From NCBI GenBank assembly GCA_947258795.1, contig CAMYJU010000004.1:62001-126000 (forward strand): a stretch of 64,000 bases of DNA, read 5' to 3'. Within the stretch, counting starts at the first letter, position 1. The number at the start of each line of letters is the position of its first letter. Below are positions 19,785-29,976 of the stretch, in pieces. This DNA comes from an uncultured Gammaproteobacteria bacterium (lineage in GTDB: Bacteria > Pseudomonadota > Gammaproteobacteria > DRJJ01). A program made the position numbers and the translations under genes. Below the pieces are notes generated by a model. It saw only the letters and a list, made by a program, of their open reading frames with translations, had not been told where the DNA came from and ran no database searches.

Positions 19785-22313
19785 TCAGAAAGGTATTTGC
19801 ATATCCGGTTTAACCGATTGCAGGTGGTCCCTGAACATTTGCTGTATGCGACTCAGTGCCTCGGCTGACGTGGCCTCGAATCTCAGTACCAGGGCAGGTG
19901 TGGTATTGGATGCCCGCACCAGTCCCCAGCCATCTTCAAATTCCACCCGCAGTCCATCGATGGTAATCACTCTGGCGCCGCCATACTTGGCACTATCCAG
20001 CAGTTGCTGCATGACCTGGAACTGTTCACCCTCGCGCAATTCGATCGCCAATTCGGGTGTGGAGACATCTTCAGGTAATTCCGCAAATACGTGGGTACTG
20101 GGCTGATCTTCCGCAGAAAGCACCTCCAGTAACCGGGCAGCGGCATACAGGCCGTCGTCAAAACCGAACCAACGCTCCTTGATGAAAATATGGCCGCTCA
20201 TTTCGCCGGCCAGCTGGGCCCCGGTTTCCTGCATCTTGGCCTTGATAAAGGAATGGCCAGTCTTCCACATCAACGGTTCACCGCCATTCTCTGAAATATA
20301 ATTTCCAAGATGCCGGGTACATTTGACATCATAAATAATCTTGCTGCCCGGCTGCCGCATCAGCACATCGCTGGCCAGTAGCATCAGGAAGCGGTCCGCC
20401 CAGATGATCTTGCCATCCGAATCCACTACGCCGAGACGATCGCCATCACCGTCAAACGCGATGCCCAGATCCGCCTGATGCTCATTCACACTGCGTACTA
20501 ACGGGACCAGATTCTCGGGCTTGCTCGGGTCCGGGTGATGATTCGGGAAATTTCCGTCTACCTCACAGTACAGCTCGGTCACTTCACAGTTGAGATTACG
20601 GAACAGCTGCGGCGCCACGACACCGGCCACGCCGTTGCCACAATCAATGACCACTTTCATTGGCCTTTCCAGTCTCACATCACTGGTAATGCGCTCGATA
20701 TAGCTAGGCACCACATCCAGGTTCTGCGCCTCGCCCTCGCCCTGCGTCAAGCGGCCGCCCAGGATACGTTCACGCAAGGCCTTTATCCCGTCTCCATATA
20801 GGGTCTCACCACCGATCATGATTTTCAGACCGTTGTACTCGGGCGGATTATGACTACCGGTCAGCATCACGCCGGAACCATTGCCGAGGTAGTGGGTCGC
20901 AAAATACAGCACCGGTGTCGGCACCTGACCCAGCTCCAGCACCTGCATACCGGTGGAGACCAAACCCTGAACCAACGCACTCATCAGCTCCGGACCGGAC
21001 AGCCGGCCATCGCGTGCCACTACAATCTTGTTCAGACCCTGTTGTTTGGCCTCACTGCCAATGGCCCGCCCGATATCCAGCACCACGGCCTGTGTCAGGC
21101 TCTTGCCGGCGATACCGCGAATATCATAGGCACGGAAAATCTCATCCGGCAACTTGCTGGCACTGGCTGCACTGGCCAACTCTTCCACTTCCAGTGCATC
21201 GCTGACCGGCGCACCGGCACCCGCATCCCCCTGGGGGGAATCCGGCTTTGCGGCCCTGGCGGGCTGACTGGCCGGCGCCTGGGCCTTTAACTTGCGCCCG
21301 GTCAGGTCTCTGGCCATTAATTGAACCTGCCCGATCAGGCCTTCGAACTCGACTAATGAAACCGGGTAGCGTATCGCCACCGCATCATCGCGTATGTCCT
21401 TGATAATCTTGATTAGTGTGACCTGGTCCCGGTTCATCCCTTTCATCAGGCGCCCGTACAGCCACACGGCCACCAGGCACATTACCAGTACCGCGCCGAT
21501 AAAGCCCAGCCAGTAAACCAGCGCCCCCATACCACCGGATACTCCACCCGTCACCGGTGCCCAGTAGGCGATACGCCAGCGCGTACCCGGCACCCTGGCG
21601 GTAAAGGCATCGCCTGAATCCTTCAACCCGGCCTGCCCGCGCTGACTGAAGGTAACCACCTGACCTTTGTCATTTTCCTGTTGTAACTCGACATAGGCGT
21701 TTGTCATCTGCAGACGTCCCAGCACCTGTTTCAGGCTGGCCAACGACAGTGTCAGCATCAGGTTGCCGACCGGCCTGCCATCCAGTCCCAGCACCGGATG
21801 CACCACATCGATATGCTGTTCAGGCTGGCGGAAACGATGCACCTCGGCATGGACTGTTTTACCGGCATCGGTCGCCTTGTTCAGTAAATCCAGACAACCA
21901 TAGGACAATGGTGGCTTCATGCTATCGTCGGGTTTGCTGATGCCGGTACGCAGCAGCTTGATACGTATCGCCTCCGGGAACACATACAACAACATTTGCT
22001 CGCGCTGCCTGATCTTCGCGGCATCGCCGGAGCGCAACAAATGCTGAATTTCCGGGTCCCTGGCCTGCAGGGCCAGACTGTTCTGATAACCACTGACAAA
22101 CTCACCGATCTGGCCGGCAAAACTGGAGGCGACGCTTTCCAGCTGTACACGCTGTACCCGGTTCGCATCGATTGATATCTGGGTAAACACCAGTACCGCG
22201 ACGATACTGAAAGTGATGACAACCGTGGTGATCAGGTAGACCAGCAGGCGTTTCACACTAACGCTACCGGTACTCTTGCTTTTCAGAACAGATTTCTGTT
22301 TACCGAATTTCAT
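19785..22313 (-). CDS. algC: Phosphomannomutase/phosphoglucomutase with membrane-anchored sensor-like N-terminus
   Basis: 842 residues. The C-terminal 455 or so residues form the alpha-D-phosphohexomutase, which interconverts sugar 1- and 6-phosphates for LPS and exopolysaccharide. The phosphoserine loop is LTGSHNPPEYNG, the metal site DGDGDRLG and the sugar loop GEMSGH. The N-terminal 390 residues hold a transmembrane helix (about 23-47), a periplasmic domain, a second helix (about 260-285) and a Pro/Ala-rich linker. This looks like a chemoreceptor-type sensor half and resembles the long form of Pseudomonas AlgC. The function of the extension is unclear. It lies between dut and argB. Confidence 0.93.
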   Translation of the reverse strand: MKFGKQKSVLKSKSTGSVSVKRLLVYLITTVVITFSIVAVLVFTQISIDANRVQRVQLESVASSFAGQIGEFVSGYQNSLALQARDPEIQHLLRSGDAAKIRQREQMLLYVFPEAIRIKLLRTGISKPDDSMKPPLSYGCLDLLNKATDAGKTVHAEVHRFRQPEQHIDVVHPVLGLDGRPVGNLMLTLSLASLKQVLGRLQMTNAYVELQQENDKGQVVTFSQRGQAGLKDSGDAFTARVPGTRWRIAYWAPVTGGVSGGMGALVYWLGFIGAVLVMCLVAVWLYGRLMKGMNRDQVTLIKIIKDIRDDAVAIRYPVSLVEFEGLIGQVQLMARDLTGRKLKAQAPASQPARAAKPDSPQGDAGAGAPVSDALEVEELASAASASKLPDEIFRAYDIRGIAGKSLTQAVVLDIGRAIGSEAKQQGLNKIVVARDGRLSGPELMSALVQGLVSTGMQVLELGQVPTPVLYFATHYLGNGSGVMLTGSHNPPEYNGLKIMIGGETLYGDGIKALRERILGGRLTQGEGEAQNLDVVPSYIERITSDVRLERPMKVVIDCGNGVAGVVAPQLFRNLNCEVTELYCEVDGNFPNHHPDPSKPENLVPLVRSVNEHQADLGIAFDGDGDRLGVVDSDGKIIWADRFLMLLASDVLMRQPGSKIIYDVKCTRHLGNYISENGGEPLMWKTGHSFIKAKMQETGAQLAGEMSGHIFIKERWFGFDDGLYAAARLLEVLSAEDQPSTHVFAELPEDVSTPELAIELREGEQFQVMQQLLDSAKYGGARVITIDGLRVEFEDGWGLVRASNTTPALVLRFEATSAEALSRIQQMFRDHLQSVKPDMQIPF

Positions 22314-22355
22314 TCAGGTCCCTATTATTTTATTACGCCGCTTCAGTGCAGCATG

Positions 22356-22811
22356 CTATTGCCTGCCGGTGTGCCCAAACCCCCCTGCACCACGGGCACT
22401 GTCTGCGAACTCGTCCACGACATCAAAACTGGCCCGGACCACCGGTACAAACATCAACTGCGCAATACGCTCGCCTATCTCTATAGTAAAACGCGTGTCG
22501 CCACGATTCCAACAGGAAACATACAATTGACCCTGGTAATCGGAATCGATCAGTCCGACCAGGTTACCCAGCACAATACCATGTTTATGCCCAAGTCCGG
22601 AACGCGGCAATATCACGGCTGCCAGTGCCGGATCAGCGACATGAATGGCCATGCCGGTCGGCAACAGTTCGGTCTGCCCTGGCTCCAGTGTCATTGGCGC
22701 ATCCAGCAGGGCGCGCAGGTCCATACCCGCCGAGCCATCCGTTGCATAGTCCGGTAACGGAAAGTCAGTGCCTAAGCGTGGATCCAGAATCTTTAACTGC
22801 ACCTTTTGCAT
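22356..22811 (-). CDS. dut: Deoxyuridine 5'-triphosphate nucleotidohydrolase
   Basis: 151 residues. Hydrolyses dUTP to dUMP and pyrophosphate, keeping uracil out of DNA. The trimeric dUTPase motifs are visible: AGMDLRA (motif 1), [11 protein letters not shown] (2), [11 protein letters not shown] (3), RIAQLMF (4) and the C-terminal [12 protein letters not shown] (5) that closes over the active site. The start at 22811 has GGAG upstream and lies inside the end of coaBC, giving a 47-base overlap in different frames. Confidence 0.96.
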   Translation of the reverse strand: MQKVQLKILDPRLGTDFPLPDYATDGSAGMDLRALLDAPMTLEPGQTELLPTGMAIHVADPALAAVILPRSGLGHKHGIVLGNLVGLIDSDYQGQLYVSCWNRGDTRFTIEIGERIAQLMFVPVVRASFDVVDEFADSARGAGGFGHTGRQ

Positions 22812-23997
22812 GATATTGCTCCGCAATCACCTTAATCAATTTTCGCGCCAGTTTTTCCTTGCTGCACAACGGCAGACTCAGCTGGCCGTTGTGCCAGAAC
22901 ACTTCCAGCGCATTGTCATCTTTGTCAAAACCCTGGCCATTACTGACATCATTGGCCGCGATCATATCCAGCTGCTTGTTAAGCAGTTTGCTGTGTGCGT
23001 ATTCATGTATGGCCCGGGTTTCAGCGGCAAATCCGACCGTATAAGGTCCTTCGGGTAGCCGGCCCACGGTCGCCAGGATATCCGGTGTCGGTTCGAACTG
23101 TATCGTAAGTTCACCCGCTGATTTCTTGATCTTGTCCTGCGCCTGACTGACCGGGCGATAATCGGCAACGGCCGCAGCGGAAATAAAGATATCGCAGTCA
23201 TTAATGGAATCCATGACCGCCCGTTGCATCTGCTCCGCACTTTCCACCCGGACACAGTCCACGGCCTCGGGCTGTTCCAGGCTGACCGGTCCGCTGATCA
23301 GCAATACCCGTGCACCGGCCTCGGCTGCAGCACGCGCCACGGCATAGCCCATTTTGCCTGAACTGCGGTTACCCAGGTAACGAACCGGATCGATCGCCTC
23401 GCGCGTCGGACCCGCGGTTATGATCACACGCTGTCCACCCAGGCTGCCGGTCATAAAAAAGCCTGACAAATGCCTGACCAGGTCAGCCGGTTCCATGAAC
23501 CGGCCCAGGCCGTTCTCGCCACAGGCCTGGTCGCCGGCAACCGGACCGAGCAGTTGCACACCCCGTTGTTCTAGCACTGCGACATTGGATTGCGTAGCCG
23601 GATGCGCCCACATTGAACGATTCATCGCTGGCGCCAGCAGCAGTGGCACATCACTGGCCAGACAGATCGCGGCCAGCAGATCATCGCTACGACCGTGTGC
23701 GAGCCGTGCCAGGGTATCGGCACTGGCCGGTGCTATCAGCACCACATCCGCCCAGCGCGCGAGTTCGATATGGCCCATGCTGGACTCTTCCTGACTGTCC
23801 AGCAAATCGGTCCTGACCGGCGAACCGGACAGTGCTTGCATGGTCAGTGGAGTAATAAACGCCATCGCCGCGCGGGTCATCACCACACGTACCTCGGCAC
23901 CCTGTTCGCGCAGGCGCCTGACCAGGTCAGCCGCTTTATAGGCCGCGATACTGCCGGTTACCCCGAGTACTATGCGCTTGTTCTGCAAGCTGTTCAT
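22765..23997 (-). CDS. coaBC: Bifunctional phosphopantothenoylcysteine decarboxylase / phosphopantothenate-cysteine ligase
   Basis: 410 residues. Catalyses two consecutive steps of coenzyme A synthesis. The N-terminal flavoprotein CoaC half begins [18 protein letters not shown] and has the APAMNRSMW motif with the catalytic Asn and [13 protein letters not shown] substrate-flap cysteine. The C-terminal CoaB half has [24 protein letters not shown] and the [13 protein letters not shown] block. The ATG at 23997 gives the usual N-terminus; the upstream in-frame start at 24033 is less likely. It is the first gene of the coaBC-dut-algC-argB run and is divergent from radC. Confidence 0.96.
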   Translation of the reverse strand: MNSLQNKRIVLGVTGSIAAYKAADLVRRLREQGAEVRVVMTRAAMAFITPLTMQALSGSPVRTDLLDSQEESSMGHIELARWADVVLIAPASADTLARLAHGRSDDLLAAICLASDVPLLLAPAMNRSMWAHPATQSNVAVLEQRGVQLLGPVAGDQACGENGLGRFMEPADLVRHLSGFFMTGSLGGQRVIITAGPTREAIDPVRYLGNRSSGKMGYAVARAAAEAGARVLLISGPVSLEQPEAVDCVRVESAEQMQRAVMDSINDCDIFISAAAVADYRPVSQAQDKIKKSAGELTIQFEPTPDILATVGRLPEGPYTVGFAAETRAIHEYAHSKLLNKQLDMIAANDVSNGQGFDKDDNALEVFWHNGQLSLPLCSKEKLARKLIKVIAEQYHAKGAVKDSGSTLRH

Positions 23998-24188
23998 CCG
24001 CAACAGTTTATCAGATTGTTGTCGCACCGGCACGGTGCATTATCAGGGCCAGGATCGGGTCATTTACAGACAGCTGCCGAGCCAATACTATAGTTAAGGA
24101 ACCTATGATTTAGTCTATCGCGAATTGCGTTGCTGACCCAGAGGTTCCTAAGCCTGTTATTCAGGCCAGAACCACACAAGGAGGTGTT

Positions 24189-24863
24189 ATGTCGATCACT
24201 GACTGGCCGGAGTGCGAACGCCCGCGCGAACGGCTGTTATCCCAGGGTGCTCAGGCACTGTCCGATGCCGAATTACTGGCCATCTTCCTGCGTACCGGTA
24301 TCCGTGGCAAATCGGCTGTCGACCTGGCACGCGAGTTGTTACAGGGGTTTGGCGGACTGCGTTCGCTGTTGCGCGCCGATCATCGGGAATTTTGCAGTCA
24401 CAAGGGGCTCGGTACGGCAACCTTTGTGCAATTGCAGGCGATCCTGGAAATGGCGCGCCGTCACTTGCAGGAACAGCTGAAGCACGGCAGCGCGCTGGAA
24501 AATCCACAGCATACCCGTGACTACCTGGCCAGCCGCATGCGTGAATACCAGCGCGAGGTATTCGCCTGCCTGTTCCTGGACAATCGTCACCGGGTGATCG
24601 CCTGCGAGGAGCTGTTCCAGGGTAGTATCAGCAGCGCCAGCGTACATCCGCGCGAAGTGGTCAAAAGCGCGCTGGCACATAATGCCGGCGCCGTGATCCT
24701 CGCCCATAATCACCCGTCCGGGGTGGCCGAGCCCAGCGAGGCAGACCGCAACCTGACCCGAAAACTGCAGGACGTGCTGGCACTGATCGAGGTCAGGGTA
24801 CTGGACCACCTGGTCATCGGCGACCAGGAAAGCGTTTCATTTGCCGAGCGAGGACTGATATAA
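24189..24863 (+). CDS. radC: RadC-family JAB-domain protein
   Basis: 224 residues. An N-terminal helix-hairpin-helix-like part (1-95) is followed by a JAB/MPN-type metal-binding domain with Glu (near 130) and the HNHPSG...E...D motif near residues 172-186. RadC was once linked to recombinational repair, but its biochemical role is unproven. A strong ribosome binding site (AAGGAGGTG) lies just before the ATG. Its place between coaBC and rpmB-rpmG is conserved across Gammaproteobacteria. Confidence 0.95.
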   Translation: MSITDWPECERPRERLLSQGAQALSDAELLAIFLRTGIRGKSAVDLARELLQGFGGLRSLLRADHREFCSHKGLGTATFVQLQAILEMARRHLQEQLKHGSALENPQHTRDYLASRMREYQREVFACLFLDNRHRVIACEELFQGSISSASVHPREVVKSALAHNAGAVILAHNHPSGVAEPSEADRNLTRKLQDVLALIEVRVLDHLVIGDQESVSFAERGLI

Positions 24864-24958
24864 ATAATTGATTTTAAATGTTGTTTTCCACCAAACGGGC
24901 TCGTGCGCCACGGACTGCCGGTAGCCATGGCATTGTGCTGGCTGCCGGCATGGCGCTC

Positions 24959-24987
24959 TTGTCTCGGGCACCATGCATCTGTATAAT
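24959..24987 (+). promoter_or_regulatory. Sigma-70 promoter for rpmB-rpmG
   Basis: TTGTCT (24959-24964), 17-base spacer and a perfect TATAAT (24982-24987), about 50 bases before the rpmB start. Spacing is optimal and the -35 matches consensus at four of six positions. Confidence 0.75.
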
Positions 24988-25045
24988 TCGCCCTCTTGTC
25001 CCTGTCAGCATTTGCTCGCTGACCGGCAACAACTGGAGAGTAACG

Positions 25046-25282
25046 ATGTCACGAGTATGCCAAGTGACGGGCAAACGCCCGATGAGCGGCAACAATGTAT
25101 CGCACGCGCACAACAAGACGCGTCGTCGTTTTATGCCGAACCTGCATAGCCACCGTTTCTGGGTGGAAAGCGAAAATCGCTATGTAAAACTGCGCCTGTC
25201 TGCCAAGGGTATGCGTATTATTGACAAAAAAGGCATCGACGCAGTGCTGGCTGAATTACGCAGCCGCGGCGAGAAGGTCTGA
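25046..25282 (+). CDS. rpmB: 50S ribosomal protein L28
   Basis: 78 residues, starting [12 protein letters not shown] with the [15 protein letters not shown] stretch characteristic of L28. It is part of the large ribosomal subunit near the exit region. The ATG at 25046 follows CTGGAGAG. rpmG follows after 10 bases in the usual two-gene operon. Confidence 0.98.
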   Translation: MSRVCQVTGKRPMSGNNVSHAHNKTRRRFMPNLHSHRFWVESENRYVKLRLSAKGMRIIDKKGIDAVLAELRSRGEKV

Positions 25283-25292
25283 GGTAGTTATC

Positions 25293-25448
25293 ATGCGTGA
25301 CAAAATCAAGCTTGTATCCAGCGCCGGCACCGGTCACTTCTACACCACGACCAAAAACAAGCGCACTATGCCATCCAAGATGGAAATCAAGAAATTCGAC
25401 CCTGTGGTCCGCAAACACGTGATCTACAAGGAAGCCAAGATCAAGTAG
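25293..25448 (+). CDS. rpmG: 50S ribosomal protein L33
   Basis: 51 residues, [19 protein letters not shown] and onward, ending [11 protein letters not shown]. This is the zinc-independent form: the two CxxC pairs of the zinc-binding version are absent. Start at 25293 after GAGGTAG. It is followed by an intrinsic terminator that closes the operon. Confidence 0.98.
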   Translation: MRDKIKLVSSAGTGHFYTTTKNKRTMPSKMEIKKFDPVVRKHVIYKEAKIK

Positions 25449-25470
25449 ACGAGCAGACTGTACAGCAACA

Positions 25471-25497
25471 AAAAAACCGCCAACAGGCGGTTTTTTT
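25471..25497 (+). terminator. Intrinsic terminator after rpmG
   Basis: A stem ACCGCC/GGCGGT (25476-25481 and 25486-25491) with loop AACA is preceded by an A-run and followed by seven T residues. The flanking A and T runs could make it act on both strands, also serving the convergent desaturase gene. Confidence 0.92.
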
Positions 25498-25517
25498 GTG
25501 CCCCGGCTGCGGCGGCG

Positions 25518-26720
25518 TTAGCAGGCCGAGCGCAACGTATACTGGCGCAAATGCCGTGAAAATTCCTCCAGCACCTGTATTCCGGTCGCCTCTGCCTGCA
25601 CGCACCATTCCTTCAGTGCCTGGACCAGATGTTCGTGACTGGACGCTGTACGCTCCCATACCTGCTGTAATTGCAGACGGTACTGGTAGACCGTATTGAG
25701 CTGCTCGTTACTGTCCAGCACTGCATTCAGCTCACTGCGCGCATGTTCATCCATCATACGCTGGTCTCGCGATAGCAGGGATTTCAACTTGCGGTAGGTA
25801 CAGGTACAGGCCCCGACAGCTGACAGCCTGTGCTGTTTCAGGACCGGTTTGGTCACCTTGCGTGCGTAACTGGCCATCACATGCAGACGATTGTTAAATA
25901 CCGCCTTCAGTGTATCCATATCAATGCGATCGTTGCCGCTGTTGACATGCGGCACCGGCGCGACCTTTTTGATCTTTGCCAGCCCCAGCGCCGACAGGAC
26001 GCGCAGGTAAATCCAGCCGATATCGAACTCCCAGGGCCTGATCGAAAATCTTGCCGAAGCCGGAAAGGCATGATGATTATTGTGCAACTCCTCCCCGCCA
26101 ATCCAGAATGCAAACGGGGTCAGGTTGGTCGCGGTATCCCGGGTATGGAAATTGCGATAACCCCAGTAGTGTCCGGCACCATTGATCACACCGGCAGCCC
26201 AGAACGGAATCCAGATCATTTGTAGCGCCCACACGGTCAAACCGAGCGCACCAAACAGGGCCAGATCAGCCAGCAACATCACGCCTATGCCGGCATATTT
26301 ATAACGACTGTAAAGTTGCCGCTCGACCCAGTCGTCCGGGGTACCGTGGCCATAGCGGTCCAGGGTTTCCTGGTTGCGGGCCTCATTGCGATACAGTGAC
26401 ACTCCGTCGAACAGAACCTTGTTGATGCCTTCGACCATCGGGCTGTGCGGGTCCTCAGGTGTTTCACACTTGGCGTGGTGTTTGCGGTGAATAGCCACCC
26501 ATTCCCTGGTCAACATGCCGGTGCTGACCCAAAGCCAGAAGCGAAACAAATGACTCAGTAGTGGATGCAGGTCCACGCCGCGATGTGCCTGGCTGCGATG
26601 CAGGTACAGGGTCACACTAGCAATCGTGATCTGCAGCATCACCAGGGTGACTACCAGCAGTTGCCAGATTTCCAGCTGCAACCAGCCAGCGGCAATAAAT
26701 TCCAGAAAAGATTCGAACAT
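25518..26720 (-). CDS. Membrane fatty acid desaturase
   Basis: 400 residues. An integral-membrane di-iron desaturase that introduces a cis double bond into acyl chains. The three histidine boxes are present: HRSQAHR (near residue 41), HRKHH (near 78) and HNNHH (near 216). Hydrophobic segments flank them (about 15-40, 55-72, 145-190). The box pattern is that of the delta-9 acyl-CoA/acyl-lipid type. About 130 residues after the third box form a hydrophilic helical extension ending in LRSAC, which is longer than in simple members. It is convergent with rpmG. Confidence 0.88.
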   Translation of the reverse strand: MFESFLEFIAAGWLQLEIWQLLVVTLVMLQITIASVTLYLHRSQAHRGVDLHPLLSHLFRFWLWVSTGMLTREWVAIHRKHHAKCETPEDPHSPMVEGINKVLFDGVSLYRNEARNQETLDRYGHGTPDDWVERQLYSRYKYAGIGVMLLADLALFGALGLTVWALQMIWIPFWAAGVINGAGHYWGYRNFHTRDTATNLTPFAFWIGGEELHNNHHAFPASARFSIRPWEFDIGWIYLRVLSALGLAKIKKVAPVPHVNSGNDRIDMDTLKAVFNNRLHVMASYARKVTKPVLKQHRLSAVGACTCTYRKLKSLLSRDQRMMDEHARSELNAVLDSNEQLNTVYQYRLQLQQVWERTASSHEHLVQALKEWCVQAEATGIQVLEEFSRHLRQYTLRSAC

Positions 26721-26905
26721 AAAAAACGCGCTCCGTTGATCGGCATTCAGAAAACTGACCGAAAGAACCTGCCAGCCAGACCTGCTATTCTATCCTAATC
26801 CGGTGACTCGCGCCGAATTATCATACATTTCATGTGGTTATGATCAGACATCATGTCTATAACAATGCTATCGGCAGCCGTAGCGGCGCCCGCAGTGCAT
26901 GGTTC

Positions 26906-28861
26906 TCAATGCCGATCAAGCAACAGGCTCTGACTGCGGTGCACCCGTGCCCGCCAGCCAGGTGCCAGCCAGGTCGTGGACACGGTCTCGGTAATCAACG
27001 CCGGGCCTGTGATCTGCTGATCCAGGCATAAGCGATCTCTTTCGAATACCGCTACCGGCTGGTCGATACCGGCCATGATGACGCTTGCTGCTGCCATTAC
27101 CGGCTGACCGTCCGCTACCGGGGTCATCTGCAACTCGTTGTCCGGGCCGGTCATCGCGACCCGAATATTGACCAGCTCAACCGGCTGTTCCAGCGCATGA
27201 CCATAGCGCTCACGGTGCTTTTGATGAAAGGCGTCTACACAGCCTTGCCGGTCAGACCAGGCAATCTCCAGGGTACTGGATTGACCCAGATAGCGCAGGT
27301 CCAGCGTATCCTTGCGCAGCATGTCGGCATCGGCCACGCCTTCCTGCCGCAAGGCCTGGCTGGCCTGACCGGCCAGCTGATCCAGGCCTTGCCGGATCTG
27401 CCGCCCCGACCAGTCCAGCAACAGACCCTGGACCGTGCGGGAAAGATTGCGCTTGCGCGGCGCGGTCAACATGCCCAGCGCAGACAGGACACCGCCGTGG
27501 GCCGGTACGATCGCGTTGCGCATACCCAGTGCCTCGGCCAGCGCACACACATGCAGTCCGCCGGCACCGCCAAAGCACATCAGGCTGAAATCTCGCGGAT
27601 CCAGCCCGCGCTCTACCGACATTACCCGCAAGGCCTGTACCATATGCTCATTCGCAACACTGATAATCCCGGTTGCCGCACTGGCCAGATCAGTAGACAA
27701 CTGATCGGCAATGGCCTGAACCACCTGTTCGGATGCACTGGATTGCAGGGTCATTGCACCGCCGAGGAAGCGCTGCGGCGACAAACGTCCCAGCACCAGG
27801 TTCGCATCGGTCACCGTAGCCTGCCTGCCACCCTGGCCATAACAGGCCGGCCCCGGATCAGCGCCGGCCGACTGCGGCCCGACCTGCAACAGTCCCCCGG
27901 CATCGACACTGGCAATCGAACCACCCCCGGCACCGATGGTATGCATATCCACCATCGGCACCGAAACCGGGTAATGGCCGATACTGCCCTCCGCGGTTAA
28001 CTCGATATCACCATCGATCAGCGCCACATCGGTCGAGGTACCACCCATATCGAAGGTCAGCAGGTGCTCATGACCACAAGCCTGACCGATAAAACGGGCT
28101 CCAGCCATACCGCCGGCTGGCCCCGACAACAGCATATTCACGGCCTGCCGACCGGCCTGTTCGGCACTGACGGTTCCGGCACTGCTTTGCATCACCGTGA
28201 CATGTGCCGGTGCGGCGGCCGTACACAGGCGCACCAGGTAACGCTCTACCAGCGGCCCGACCCAGGCATTCAGCCAGGTGGTGATGCCGCGTTCATATTC
28301 ACGATATTCGGGTAGCACCCGTGAGGACAGGGAAACAAACAGCTCGTCCGGCAATGCGCTGGCAATGGCCTGCTCATGACTGTCATCGACAAATGAAAAC
28401 AGCAAATTAACCGCCACGGCCTGCGGCTGCAAGCGTGCTATCGCCTCACAGACCGCGGTGACGGATTCAGGATCCAGCGGCTGCAATTCCTCGCCGCTGG
28501 CCGATAGCCTGGCATCCACTTCCAGGCAATGCGACGCTGGCAGCGGTGGTGTGACCGGCCCGGGCTGCAGGTCATACAAGGCCCTGCGCGCCTGCCTGCC
28601 GATGGTCAGGATATCGGCAAAACCACGGTTGGTAATGTACACCGTATCCACACCCTTGCCTTCGAGCACCGCATTGGTCGCGACGGTAGAGCCGTGAACC
28701 AACGACAGCTCCTGCCCGAGCACACCGAGATCACGCATGCCCTGCAGGATCGCCTGCTCAGGCGCCGACGGTGTCGACAACACCTTGTGCACCTGCAAAC
28801 GGCCATCCCTGAGTAACACAAAGTCGGTGAATGTCCCGCCAGTATCAACGCCTAGCCACAT
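26906..28861 (-). CDS. Hydantoinase/oxoprolinase family protein, HyuA-type subunit
   Basis: 651 residues. The N-terminal actin-like ATPase signature GVDTGGTFTDFV (residues 4-15) and the central LTFDMGGTSTDVALI (near 265-280) define the hydantoinase A / N-methylhydantoinase A family. These cleave cyclic amides such as 5-oxoproline or hydantoins with ATP. The usual HyuB partner is not adjacent, so the substrate is unknown. The ATG at 28861 is preferred over an in-frame GTG at 28870. It sits between the desaturase and the divergent ABC transporter, in a stretch that separates rpmB-rpmG from mutM. Confidence 0.87.
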   Translation of the reverse strand: MWLGVDTGGTFTDFVLLRDGRLQVHKVLSTPSAPEQAILQGMRDLGVLGQELSLVHGSTVATNAVLEGKGVDTVYITNRGFADILTIGRQARRALYDLQPGPVTPPLPASHCLEVDARLSASGEELQPLDPESVTAVCEAIARLQPQAVAVNLLFSFVDDSHEQAIASALPDELFVSLSSRVLPEYREYERGITTWLNAWVGPLVERYLVRLCTAAAPAHVTVMQSSAGTVSAEQAGRQAVNMLLSGPAGGMAGARFIGQACGHEHLLTFDMGGTSTDVALIDGDIELTAEGSIGHYPVSVPMVDMHTIGAGGGSIASVDAGGLLQVGPQSAGADPGPACYGQGGRQATVTDANLVLGRLSPQRFLGGAMTLQSSASEQVVQAIADQLSTDLASAATGIISVANEHMVQALRVMSVERGLDPRDFSLMCFGGAGGLHVCALAEALGMRNAIVPAHGGVLSALGMLTAPRKRNLSRTVQGLLLDWSGRQIRQGLDQLAGQASQALRQEGVADADMLRKDTLDLRYLGQSSTLEIAWSDRQGCVDAFHQKHRERYGHALEQPVELVNIRVAMTGPDNELQMTPVADGQPVMAAASVIMAGIDQPVAVFERDRLCLDQQITGPALITETVSTTWLAPGWRARVHRSQSLLLDRH

Positions 28862-29043
28862 AAAGCCCACTCAGTCTGAAAATAAGCCACTAGTATAAAC
28901 CGACAGGGATAGTAACATTCGTTTTAAACCATAATTCAGAATCATATAGGTCTTGCAAAAGGGTATCGTAAGTAAAAATTATAAATACTAATTAGTCTGA
29001 GGCCCCCTAACTTTCATACACCCATTTGGTGCATAATACGGGC

Positions 29044-29976
29044 ATGAATATGGACGCTGGACTGGTGGCACAGGGCATAAGCTACCGATACGGGGACAAA
29101 CTCGCGGTTGATGAAGTGGATATTGCTGTCAAGGCAGGGGATATCCTCGGATTTCTCGGCCCGAATGGTGCCGGTAAAACCACCACACTGAACATGCTCA
29201 GCGGCTGCCTGCTGCCGGTGACCGGCTCCATCCGGGTGTGCGGCCTGGATATGCAGCGCGCTGCCGGCAAGGCACGTGCACGGCTCGGTTATGCACCGGA
29301 AGTACCGCCGTTATACCATGATATGCAGGTTCGTGAGTACCTGCGTTTTGCTGCGCGGATACGACATGTCAGCGCGGACAGGCTCACTGCAATGGTACAA
29401 CGGGTGCTTTCAGACTATGAACTGGAAAGCGCTGCCTCGAAACGCATCGCCACCCTGTCCAAAGGCTACCGCCAGCGACTCGGACTGGCCCAGGCCGTGG
29501 TGCACGATCCGGAAGTGGTCATACTGGATGAACCCACAGATGGGCTGGATCCCGGCCAGATCCGCCGTACCCGCGAACTGATTCGGGAGATGGGTCAACA
29601 ACGCGCGGTACTGATATCCAGTCACAATCTGACCGAGGTCGAGGCCATTTGCTCCCATGTGCAAATCCTGCACAACGGTCGATGTGTATACAGTGCCAGC
29701 CTTGATGCGGAAACCGCCGCACCAGAATCCACCCTGGTTGCGTTCCTGCAGGCCCCAGAACTGAACGAACTGTCCACCCTGCCCGGTGTCAGCGGCTGTG
29801 AGGCCCTGGATAAACGACGTGTACGCCTGCGTCACCAGCCCGGTTTCAATACTGAGCACCTGCTGCGCCTGTCCAGCCAGCGTCAATGGGGGCTCATCCT
29901 GCTGCAACCGGAGTCCCGTGGCCTGGAGCAGATCTTCATCGATATCACCACGGGTCGATCGGAGCGAGTGGCATGA
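29044..29976 (+). CDS. ABC transporter ATP-binding protein, GldA-like
   Basis: 310 residues. The Walker A GPNGAGKTTT is near residue 40, the ABC signature LSKGYRQRLGLAQA near 138, Walker B VVILDEPTDGLDP near 158 and the switch histidine SSHN near 195. The C-terminal 90 residues form the extra domain seen in ABC-2 exporters. It powers the permease encoded next, with which it overlaps by four bases (ATGA). The ATG at 29044 is chosen; an earlier TTG in frame lies in the promoter region. The three-gene layout resembles gldA-gldF-gldG. The cargo is unknown. Confidence 0.92.
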   Translation: MNMDAGLVAQGISYRYGDKLAVDEVDIAVKAGDILGFLGPNGAGKTTTLNMLSGCLLPVTGSIRVCGLDMQRAAGKARARLGYAPEVPPLYHDMQVREYLRFAARIRHVSADRLTAMVQRVLSDYELESAASKRIATLSKGYRQRLGLAQAVVHDPEVVILDEPTDGLDPGQIRRTRELIREMGQQRAVLISSHNLTEVEAICSHVQILHNGRCVYSASLDAETAAPESTLVAFLQAPELNELSTLPGVSGCEALDKRRVRLRHQPGFNTEHLLRLSSQRQWGLILLQPESRGLEQIFIDITTGRSERVA